From positions 1-14,933 of the forward strand of contig JAGVUJ010000066.1 of NCBI GenBank assembly GCA_019136325.1: DNA of 14,933 nt. The letters are read 5' to 3'. A program made the translations under genes and the position numbers. Positions 6,711 to 14,001 of this stretch are shown here, one piece after another (within the stretch, counting starts at the first letter, position 1; each line of letters begins with the position of its first letter). This stretch comes from Deltaproteobacteria bacterium (GTDB taxonomy: Bacteria; Desulfobacterota; Syntrophia; Syntrophales; Smithellaceae). The notes under the pieces are model-generated. The model saw only the letters and a list, made by a program, of their open reading frames with translations. It ran no database searches and was not told where the DNA came from.

Positions 6711-8636
6711 ATGATCGATTTATCCTCGCTTAACGAAAACCAAAGTGAAGCTGTGTTATGGGATAAGGGACCTCTCCTTGTATTAGCCGGTCCCGGTTCT
6801 GGAAAGACGCGCGTTCTGACCTATCGAATTGCGCGGATTCTTAAGCAATCCGAGGGACAACATTTCAAGATTCTAGCCCTGACTTTTACCAACAAGGCCG
6901 CAGCCGAGATGCGCGGTAGGGTCGAGGAACTAATTCCCAAGGAGTTTGGCCGAGTGCGGCTGACAACTTTTCATTCGTATGCAGCAGAGCTGCTCCAGCA
7001 GCACGGGCATCATATAAGCTTCCGCCCTGATTTTCAGATTCTCTCTAATGATGCTGACCGTGAGGCACTGTTAGATGACGTTCTTGGACAAATCCGCAAA
7101 GACTTGGAATACTCGCTCCCCGATCATTTCAAGGGCGCACAGCTCCTGCCTGCAGTAACCCGGCTTCTTGAGCAATGCGTCCCATCGGAACAAGCGGAAA
7201 TCCTGCTCCAGCAGGCCAGTGTCGAAAACGCCATTTCGTTGGCCCGTGTCTATGCCGCCTACCGACAAGCGTTGCGCCGGACAAATTCCCTCGATTTCCC
7301 AAGTCTGATCGCCGAGTCACTCGATCTTCTGAGTAAATTCCCGTTCCTGGTCAAGCACGTCCGCAAGGTTTTCAAGCATGTCCTTGTCGATGAGTTCCAG
7401 GATACCAATCATTCCCAATACCGAATCCTCTCGCTGATCGCCCAGCCTGACCCTTCCACGCTTTTTGTCGTAGCGGACGACGATCAGATCATTTACCAAT
7501 GGAATGGTGCAAATCCCAAAAGAATACAAGCGTTGCGGGATGACTTCGGGATCGCCGAGTTGCAACTTCCGGAAAATTACCGTTGCCCACCGCTGGTAAT
7601 TGAAATGGCCAACGCCCTGATTGAAAAGAACCTGAATCGCTCGGCCGGGAAGAAACCATTAAAAGCGGTTAAGCAGGGTGAAAGTGACAATGTTGTACGG
7701 GTGTTCCGTTTTAGCTCTGTAGATGAGGAAGTCGTATGGATCGCACAAGACATATCACAAAGGAATGTGAAAGAGCGGGCAAACTGCGCCGTTCTCGCAC
7801 GAACGAAAAAGCTTCTTGATCTAGTTGGGGGAAAACTTGAAGAGATGGGCGTTCCGGTTTATTTTGCGGCCCGCAAGGATGAATTTAAAAGTGCCCCTTT
7901 GAGAATGCTGCACGCAATCCTTCGGCTGGCGAATTCAAAGGAAGATAAACAGTCGCTCGCCCGTCTTTCAAAGGCCTTTTATGAAATCGAAGGTATCGGC
8001 ATCGAGCTGGGCCCAGTTCTTTCCCGCTCATCTGCCGATGCTAAGGACTTGTTGCGTTCATGGCTTGACGAGGTGAAACGCCGTGACGCTCTTGAGGAGC
8101 GAACACGACACCTGCTTGAAACAGACATCAAGCCGCTTCTGAACACACTGAATTACCGTGGTTTTGCAGATAAATTGTTTAACTGGGCAGAAGCCTGTCA
8201 AACCAATTCGCAGCCGGATGAAAACGCCTTCAATGAATTCGAGGAAGAGAGAGATGTCTGGAAAATACTCCTGTCCGAAATAACTAAGAAATTCGAAGGA
8301 GAGGACGTGAGCCTGCATCAGTTGCTTCACGAACTAGACCTCACTTCCAAAACACCGCCGAAGCAGCCCGAGGCGATCCCATGTTTCACTATCCATGCTT
8401 CTAAAGGAATGGAATTCGGCCACGTCTATCTCATGGGCTTGGTTGAGGATCAGCTTCCCAGTTGGGCTGCCGTAAAGAAGGGCGATAATTCCCTTGAGAT
8501 GCAGGAGGAGCGCCGAAATTGCTTTGTCGCCATCACTCGCGCCCAGGACACTCTGACCATGACTTTTTCAGCAAGGGTTTTTGGATGGACCAAACAGCCT
8601 TCCAGGTTCCTTCGTGAAATGGGGATCGAGCTATAA
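6711..8636 (+). CDS. UvrD/Rep-type superfamily 1 helicase, GajB-like
   Basis: A 641-aa SF1A helicase with every core motif: Q motif LNENQSEAV, motif I AGPGSGKT (26-33), Ia LTFTNKAAAEM, Ib TTFHSYAAELL, II VDEFQDT (226-232), III VADDDQIIYQWNGA, IV LPENYRCPP, V TIHASKGMEFGHVYLMGL and VI NCFVAITRAQDTL. It uses ATP to move 3'-5' on single-stranded DNA. Three nt separate it from the OLD gene, with GGAGG just upstream at the end of that gene, so both are made from one transcript. Pairing with an OLD nuclease is the hallmark of Gabija. At 641 aa it is longer than the best-studied GajB proteins (about 500 aa) and closer to a full UvrD core, a difference worth noting. Confidence 0.9.
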   Translation: MIDLSSLNENQSEAVLWDKGPLLVLAGPGSGKTRVLTYRIARILKQSEGQHFKILALTFTNKAAAEMRGRVEELIPKEFGRVRLTTFHSYAAELLQQHGHHISFRPDFQILSNDADREALLDDVLGQIRKDLEYSLPDHFKGAQLLPAVTRLLEQCVPSEQAEILLQQASVENAISLARVYAAYRQALRRTNSLDFPSLIAESLDLLSKFPFLVKHVRKVFKHVLVDEFQDTNHSQYRILSLIAQPDPSTLFVVADDDQIIYQWNGANPKRIQALRDDFGIAELQLPENYRCPPLVIEMANALIEKNLNRSAGKKPLKAVKQGESDNVVRVFRFSSVDEEVVWIAQDISQRNVKERANCAVLARTKKLLDLVGGKLEEMGVPVYFAARKDEFKSAPLRMLHAILRLANSKEDKQSLARLSKAFYEIEGIGIELGPVLSRSSADAKDLLRSWLDEVKRRDALEERTRHLLETDIKPLLNTLNYRGFADKLFNWAEACQTNSQPDENAFNEFEEERDVWKILLSEITKKFEGEDVSLHQLLHELDLTSKTPPKQPEAIPCFTIHASKGMEFGHVYLMGLVEDQLPSWAAVKKGDNSLEMQEERRNCFVAITRAQDTLTMTFSARVFGWTKQPSRFLREMGIEL

Positions 8637-8652
8637 GTAAAGGAGATAAGGT

Positions 8653-9225
8653 TTGAAGCCAATTTCAGAATATACTGAAGACACTCTTGTCCAGCAAACT
8701 ACAGCCGAATACCTGGAGCAGAAACTCGGCTGGCAATCCGTCTATGCATACAACAATGAAGACTTCGGCCCAAATAGTCTGCTGGGCCGGACATTCGACG
8801 GCGAGGTGGTGCTCACAAGGCCGCTGCGCCGGAAACTGACGGAGCTCAATCCCGGACTGCCCGACGAGGCTTACGATGACGCAGTGCGTCAGATGGTAAC
8901 CACGACGGCCATGCAGTCGCTCATCTCCACCAACCGTGACAAATACAATCTTCTCCGCGATGGCGTACAGGTTTCTTTCCGCAACGACAAAGGCGAGCGC
9001 GTCAAGGAGCGCCTGCGGGGAAAAGCGCGTAGCCATATGAAGCAAAGATATTTTCAAAACCACCTCGCCCTTGGCGAAGACTCCACCCGCCAGTACAAGG
9101 TGGATGTAAAGAATGCCGACTCCCTGTCCTCGGAGATGGCGGCCTTTGTCAACGCAGGCAGCATGGTTCTATCCGGTCACGCTGACTCGATGAGTGACCT
9201 TTTAAGCGTGGAGGCGGCGGCATGA
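8653..9225 (+). pseudogene. Chimeric fragment: HsdR N-terminus joined to the start of an AlbA_2-type protein
   Basis: The first ~118 codons encode an HsdR N-terminus (YTEDTLVQQTTAEYLEQKLG through GERVKERLR) that differs from the full hsdR downstream at only about 15 positions. Similarity stops at about 9018, before the PD-(D/E)xK nuclease residues. The frame then reads MKQRYFQNHLALGEDSTRQY (from ATG 9037) and KNADSLSSEMAAFVN, which matches the start of AlbA_2/Schlafen-type ATP-binding proteins often found in hsd loci. A 22-residue tail (GSMVLSG...SVEAAA) is not recognised. The start would be TTG 8653 with AGGAGA at 8641. The stop overlaps rhuM by ATGA. The frame is open, but the product would lack any catalytic centre. 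Confidence 0.75.
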
Positions 9226-9716
9226 ATAATTCGGAAATTCTTATTTATCAGGCTGCCAACGGGAGAATCAAAATCGATGTCCGGCTGGAAGATGAGACCG
9301 TCTGGCTGACCCAGGACGACATGGCTGGACTGTTCGGCAAAAGCAAGTCAACCATCAATGAGCATATCAAAAACATTTTCGCCGAAGGCGAACTGGTTGA
9401 AACGGATGTGTTGAAGAAATTCGGAATTTCCGAATTTCAGCAAAAAGCGCCTAATTACTACAACCTGGACGTGATCATCTCCGTCGGTTACCGGGTGAAG
9501 TCCCACCAGGGCACACAGTTTCGCATCTGGGCCACTCAGCGGCTGAAGGAATACATCATCAAGGGCTTTGCCCTGAACGATGAGCGCTTCAAAACGGGCA
9601 ATGCGATGGCCTATTTCACGGAGCTTCAGGAACGCATCCGCGAAATACGACTTTCCGAAAAGATGCAGGCATCTTGCAGCGTGTGGGCTCCACAAAAACC
9701 GGTCTCTGCGAGGTGA
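9222..9716 (+). pseudogene. RhuM-family protein, C-terminally truncated
   Basis: A 164-aa frame beginning MNNSEILIYQAANGRIKIDV, with the conserved DETVWLTQDDMAGLFGKS (helix-turn-helix like) and NYYNLDVIISVGYRVKSHQG, TQFRIWATQRLKEYIIKGFA. This is the N-terminal half of the RhuM family (usual length about 330 aa), a frequent passenger in type I restriction operons with no settled biochemical role. Family similarity ends at REIRLSEK (about residue 148). The last 15 residues (ASCSVWAPQKPVSAR) are an out-of-frame reading of another gene's end. A short stable protein could still be made because the start and coupling are intact. Confidence 0.8.
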
Positions 9717-9724
9717 TTGAATGA
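9653..9724 (+). pseudogene. C-terminal stub of another gene, coupled to hsdR (possibly the AlbA_2-type gene)
   Basis: In the frame one base off from rhuM, these bases read FRKDAGILQRVGSTKTGLCE followed by VIE and TGA, where the stop overlaps the hsdR start (ATGA, 9721-9724). An ending of the form ILQRVGSTKTG-x-x-EVI is typical of the winged-helix C-terminus of AlbA_2/RecG-like ATP-binding proteins. The start of such a protein lies at 9037, so the two may be the ends of one gene whose middle was replaced by rhuM sequence. The stretch is only 23 codons, so the family call is tentative. Confidence 0.45.
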
Positions 9725-12405
9725 CTCCCACCCCTTACACTGAAGACACTCTTGTCCAGCAAACGACCTCTGAATACCTGGAGCAGAAAATCGGCTGGCA
9801 ATCCGTCTATGCATACAACAACGAGGATTTTGGGCCGAATAGCCTATTGGGCAGAGCATCCGACCGTGAGGTTGTGCTGACGAGAATTCTGCGCCGGAAG
9901 CTGAAAGAACTCAACCCCGGCCTGCCGGACGAGGCTTATGACGAAGCGGTGCGTCAGATTGTCGCGACAACGGCCATGCAGTCGCTGATCGCCACCAACC
10001 GCGACAAATACAATCTTGTCCGCGATGGCGTACAGGTTGCTTTCCGTAACGAAAAGGGTGAGCGGGTCAAGGAGCGCCTGCGTGTGCTGGATTCCCATAA
10101 TCCCATCAATAATGATTTTCTGTGTGTGCGGGAATTGTGGGTCCGTGGCGATCTCTACCGGCGTCGCGCCGACATTGTGGGGTTTGTCAATGGCCTGCCG
10201 CTTCTATTCATGGAGCTCAAGACTGTAGGCCGGGATATCCGTGTTGCCTATGAGAAGAATTTCAAGGATTACAAAGACACCGTGCCGCATCTTTTTCATC
10301 ACAACGCTGTTGTCGCGCTGGCCAACGGTGTGGAGGCGAAAATCGGCTCGGTAACCAGCCGCTTTGAGCATTTTCACGAATGGAAACGTCTGGCCGAAGA
10401 TGCGCCCGGTGTGGTGGATATGGAAACGCTGCTCAAAGGCGTCTGCGACAAGGCAAATTTCATCGATATCGTGGAAAACTTCATCCTCTTTGACGACTCG
10501 ACCGGCGATGCCAAAAAGATTCTGGCCCGCAATCACCAGTTCCTCGGTGTGAACCGCGCCATTGAAGCGGTGCGCAACCGCAAAAACCGGGAAGGCAGGC
10601 TGGGCGTATTCTGGCACACGCAGGGGGCGGGCAAGAGCTATTCAATGGTCCTGTTTACCCGGAAAATCCACCGCAAGCTGGGCGGTAATTATTCCTTTCT
10701 GGTGCTGACCGACCGCGATGATCTGGACACGCAGATTTATAAAACCTTTGCCGGTTGCGGCGTTGTGGACAACGACCGCGACCCCTGCCGGGCGGCCAGT
10801 GGCGAGCATTTGAGCAGATTGCTGGCGCTGCAAAAGACGCACATCTTTTCTCTGATTCAGAAGTTCAACAAGGACGTGGAGCAAAACCGGCCCTATTCGG
10901 AGCGCGACGACATTATTGTTATTACGGACGAGGCGCATCGCACGCAGTACGGCACGCTGGCGCTGAACATGCGCAACGCTCTGCCGCATGCCTCTTACAT
11001 CGGTTTCACCGGCACGCCGCTTTTTACGGATGATGAAATCACACGGCGGGTTTTCGGCGCTTATGTTTCAACATACGACTTCCAGCGGGCGGTGGAAGAC
11101 AAGGCCACAGTGCCGCTGTATTACGACGCCCGCGGCGACAAGCTGGGCGTATCCGTCGGCGACCTCAACGAGCGCATTGCCGCAAAACTGGAGGAGCTGG
11201 AAACAGCCGACATTGATGTTGCCCAGCGTCTCGAACAGGAGCTCAAGCGCGACTACCACATTATCACCGCCGACAAACGGCTCGATCAGGTGGCTCGCGA
11301 TTTCGTGGAGAACTATTCCAAGACCTGGGAAACCGGCAAAGCCATGCTGGTGTGTATCGACAAAATAACCTGCGTGAAGATGTACAAACGCATTGCCCAA
11401 TATTGGGATGAACGGCTTGCGGCTTTGACGGCCGAATTGACGACTATCAAAGACGAACAGGAAGAGCAGTACCGCAAGCGTCAGATTGCCTGGATGCGTG
11501 AGACGCAAATGGCGGTCGTGATAAGCGAAGAGCAAGGGGAGGTGGACAAGTTCCGCAAGTGGGGCCTGGATATTACGCCGCACCGCCGCCTGATCAAAGA
11601 CGGGATGGATCTTCCCGAGGCCATGCGTCAAAAACCGCAGTTTCGCAACATGCAGCGGATGGCGGTGGATGATGCTTTCAAGGAAGCGGAACATCCGTTT
11701 CGCATGGCCATTGTCTGCGCCATGTGGCTGACGGGGTTTGATGTGCCGTCTCTTTCGACGCTGTATCTGGACAAGCCACTCAAAGCGCACACGCTGATGC
11801 AGGCTATCGCCCGCGCCAACCGTGTAAGCGAAGGCAAAAATAACGGCATGATCGTCGATTATTGCGGTATCCTCAAGCATCTGCGCAAGGCGCTGGCAAC
11901 TTTTGCCGGAACAGGCGACACAGGAAGACCAGGCGATGGCGGCCAACAGGAACCGGCGAAACCGGAAGAGGATCTGCTGGCCGATCTGGCAGAGGCCATC
12001 GCGTTTATTCGCACGTTTTTGACTGACCGGAGTGCAGCGCTGGACGACATCATCACAAAGAAGGGCTTTGAGCGCAATGCGGCCATTGCCGCAGCCAAAG
12101 AAGCGGCAAACGAGAATGACGAAACGCGGAAGCACTTCGAGGTCATGTGCCGGGTGGTCTTTTCAAAATTCAAGGCCTGTTTGACGGTGACGGGTATCAA
12201 CAGGTATCGCAAGGACTACGAGGCGATTAACGTTGTTTATAAGAGTCTCCAAAAAGACCGCGAGCAGGCCGACATCAGCGATATTCTCCAGCAACTGCAT
12301 CAGGTGGTGGATGAAACCATTGAAACGATGTCCGCAGGTGTCGCAGAAAATGCCGCGCAGCGCGACCAGGCGCACAGCCGTGCAGAACTTGAAAAACGCC
12401 ATTGA
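9721..12405 (+). CDS. hsdR: Type I restriction endonuclease subunit HsdR, frameshifted near its C-terminus
   Basis: This 894-aa frame holds the catalytic parts of HsdR. The nuclease domain has RRADIVGFVNG (Asp151) and FMELK (Glu165, Lys167), a PD-(D/E)xK site. The SF2 translocase has Walker A QGAGKS (301-306), TDEAHR (402-407), FTGTP (429-433), WLTGFDVPSL and QAIARANRVSEGKNNG. In the complex it translocates DNA and cuts unmodified DNA far from the site. The frame reaches TGA at 12403, but the family's C-terminal region continues in another frame to 12922, so about 175 residues are lost. That region helps dock HsdR on the methylase, so the product is probably impaired. The start overlaps the stop of an upstream gene stub (ATGA). 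A sequencing error or programmed frameshift cannot be excluded. Confidence 0.9.
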   Translation: MTPTPYTEDTLVQQTTSEYLEQKIGWQSVYAYNNEDFGPNSLLGRASDREVVLTRILRRKLKELNPGLPDEAYDEAVRQIVATTAMQSLIATNRDKYNLVRDGVQVAFRNEKGERVKERLRVLDSHNPINNDFLCVRELWVRGDLYRRRADIVGFVNGLPLLFMELKTVGRDIRVAYEKNFKDYKDTVPHLFHHNAVVALANGVEAKIGSVTSRFEHFHEWKRLAEDAPGVVDMETLLKGVCDKANFIDIVENFILFDDSTGDAKKILARNHQFLGVNRAIEAVRNRKNREGRLGVFWHTQGAGKSYSMVLFTRKIHRKLGGNYSFLVLTDRDDLDTQIYKTFAGCGVVDNDRDPCRAASGEHLSRLLALQKTHIFSLIQKFNKDVEQNRPYSERDDIIVITDEAHRTQYGTLALNMRNALPHASYIGFTGTPLFTDDEITRRVFGAYVSTYDFQRAVEDKATVPLYYDARGDKLGVSVGDLNERIAAKLEELETADIDVAQRLEQELKRDYHIITADKRLDQVARDFVENYSKTWETGKAMLVCIDKITCVKMYKRIAQYWDERLAALTAELTTIKDEQEEQYRKRQIAWMRETQMAVVISEEQGEVDKFRKWGLDITPHRRLIKDGMDLPEAMRQKPQFRNMQRMAVDDAFKEAEHPFRMAIVCAMWLTGFDVPSLSTLYLDKPLKAHTLMQAIARANRVSEGKNNGMIVDYCGILKHLRKALATFAGTGDTGRPGDGGQQEPAKPEEDLLADLAEAIAFIRTFLTDRSAALDDIITKKGFERNAAIAAAKEAANENDETRKHFEVMCRVVFSKFKACLTVTGINRYRKDYEAINVVYKSLQKDREQADISDILQQLHQVVDETIETMSAGVAENAAQRDQAHSRAELEKRH

Positions 12406-12922
12406 TGCAAGACTTCAACGACTTCTTCAACAGAATCCTCTGCGAACGGATTTTCAGCGGCATTATGAGCAGATTGTGGCCGAATATAATCGTGAAAAAG
12501 ACCGCGTGACGATTGAGCAAACCTTCGATGCGTTAATCAGATTTATAGATGAAATGTCCGAGGAAGAGTTTCGCGCAGTCCGAGAAGGTCTCGATGAAGA
12601 GACGCTTGCGGTTTTTGATCTCCTGAAGAAACCGGAATTATCAGCAGGAGAAATCAAAAAAGTTAAAGCGATTTCGGTGGATTTGCTCAAGACGCTCAAG
12701 GAAGAGAAGTTGCGCATCACCCGCTGGCGGGATAAGGAGGCGACGCGTGATGCCGTGCGACAGGCCATTTATGATTTCTTATGGAACGATTCCACCGGTC
12801 TGCCGGTGGACAAATACACAGAAGGTGACGTGCAGGTGAAAGCGGAAGATGTCTATCGCCATGTCTATCGCGTCTATGAAACACTTCCCTCGCCGTTCTA
12901 TCCGTCCCAGGCGGCTGTATGA
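12362..12922 (+). pseudogene. hsdR: Out-of-frame C-terminal part of HsdR
   Basis: This frame reads RRTAVQNLKNAIDARLQRLL, then QNPLRTDFQRHYEQI, EYNREKDRVTIEQTFDAL and RVYETLPSPFYPSQAAV with a stop at 12920-12922. It is the conserved C-terminal region of this HsdR family (DUF3387/T1RH-like). It is fully open for 187 codons, so the break is recent or the read is wrong. About 20 residues that I expect just before TAVQNLK (a segment like YDISxIDFxRLRxEF) are missing from both frames, which suggests a small deletion at about 12345-12365 rather than a single-base slip. No good ribosome-binding site precedes a start here; GTG 12380 is the only plausible restart. Confidence 0.85.
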
Positions 12923-12963
12923 ATTAGATCAGGCTATCTCTATCAATTGTTTCGGATAATGGT

Positions 12964-13746
12964 ATGGCATCGTTTAAACAGTATATCGGAATTGATTATT
13001 CCGGAGCACAAACGCCGACTTCGAGCCTTAAGGGGTTGCGGGTTTACAGGGCTGATTCAGTAACGCTGCCGGTAGAGGTGCAACCGCCGCCGAGTCCCCG
13101 AAAATATTGGACAAGAAAGGGGATTGCCGAGTGGCTGGTTGGCGAACTCCAAAAGGATCACGCCACGATTGTCGGTATTGATCACGGTTTCTCCTTTCCC
13201 TTACGTTACTTTGAAGTTCACCATCTGCTGTCTGACTGGCCGACTTTTCTCGACGATTTCCAGCATCACTGGCCGACAGATGAAGATCATACCTATGTTG
13301 ATTTTATAAGGGATGGTCTTCACGGAGACGGTGCAAATCGCATGGGTCATGCCCGCTGGCGCCGCTTGACGGAGGAAAGGACCGGGGCTGCCAAATCCGT
13401 CTTTCACTTTGACGTACAGGGGGCGGTGGCCAAGTCAACTCATGCCGGAATACCCTGGCTGCGATACTTTCGCCTGAATCTGGCTGACAAAGTCCATTTC
13501 TGGCCTTTCGACGGCTGGGAACTTTCATCAGGTCGTTCGGCAATCGTGGAGGTTTACCCGTCATTATGGAGCCGAAGCTTTCCCCGTGAAGACCGCAACC
13601 AGGACCAACATGACGCCTATTCAGTGGCCAGATGGCTGCGGCAAACTGATATTGATGGCAGCATGTCTACATTCTTATCACCTTGGCTGAACCCCGCGGA
13701 ACGTACGCTTGCCCAAGTAGAGGGCTGGATACTTGGGGTGATGTGA
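12964..13746 (+). CDS. DUF429-like protein with predicted RNase H-like nuclease fold
   Basis: A 260-aa protein. Four acidic motifs occur in the order and spacing of the DUF429 group: IGIDYSGAQTP (Asp11), VGIDHGFSFPL (Asp73), AIVEVYPSLWS (Glu196) and QDQHDAYSVARWL (Asp214/Asp217). These would make the metal site of an RNase H-type fold, so a nuclease is plausible; the substrate is unknown. I know of similar hypothetical proteins but of no assigned function. The start ATG 12964 has only a weak ribosome-binding site, and 41 bp separate it from the hsdR debris, so it may have its own promoter or rely on read-through. The gene looks intact and is probably the last cargo gene of the island. Confidence 0.65.
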   Translation: MASFKQYIGIDYSGAQTPTSSLKGLRVYRADSVTLPVEVQPPPSPRKYWTRKGIAEWLVGELQKDHATIVGIDHGFSFPLRYFEVHHLLSDWPTFLDDFQHHWPTDEDHTYVDFIRDGLHGDGANRMGHARWRRLTEERTGAAKSVFHFDVQGAVAKSTHAGIPWLRYFRLNLADKVHFWPFDGWELSSGRSAIVEVYPSLWSRSFPREDRNQDQHDAYSVARWLRQTDIDGSMSTFLSPWLNPAERTLAQVEGWILGVM

Positions 13747-13825
13747 AATAAGGGAAGCCAAGCGTTATAATGAGTCAACAGTTGATACTGCCGCTAAAAC
13801 TCTCCATCGCTTCGAGTTCTATATG

Positions 13826-13860
13826 AGTCACAACCTCCTGCTTTGCCGGTGGTTGTGACT
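13826..13860. repeat. Inverted repeat downstream of the DUF429-like gene
   Basis: Perfect 10-bp arms AGTCACAACC (13826-13835) and GGTTGTGACT (13851-13860) extend to 12 of 13 pairs with a 9-nt loop. No T-run follows, so it is a poor intrinsic terminator as it stands. It could instead stall or stabilise the 3' end of the upstream mRNA, bind a dimeric protein, or mark an island end. Confidence 0.6.
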
Positions 13861-13921
13861 TGTTATGGACTTGTTCGAGTATTTTTGCCTCGCGGGGCAA
13901 AAGACACGGCAGAAATATCCC

Positions 13922-13949
13922 TTGACACTCATCAAAAGTCTATTTATAT
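13922..13949 (+). promoter_or_regulatory. Candidate sigma70 promoter of the PAS sensor gene
   Basis: A perfect -35 box TTGACA (13922-13927) is followed after 16 nt by TTATAT (13944-13949), a moderate -10 box in an AT-rich stretch. The predicted transcript would start near 13957, about 45 nt before the ATG of the sensor gene. Confidence 0.4.
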
Positions 13950-14001
13950 CAACAACAAAGACTTTCCTTCACAGATATTGAATTTCTGCATGCGAAATTA
14001 A

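Noticed and set aside
11068..12135. A 355-codon open frame on the minus strand within hsdR
   Set aside because: The plus strand encodes conserved HsdR helicase motifs here. The minus frame is a by-product of codon use.
13873..13880. GTTCGAGT, also present in the T arm of the tRNA-Asn (78-85), as a possible right attachment site
   Set aside because: Only 8 bp match, and the next bases diverge at once from the tRNA 3' end. This is expected by chance in such a window.
13883..13902. TTTTGCC-TCGCGG-GGCAAAA hairpin as a terminator
   Set aside because: The T-tract is on the 5' side and the A-tract on the 3' side in either direction, the opposite of an intrinsic terminator.
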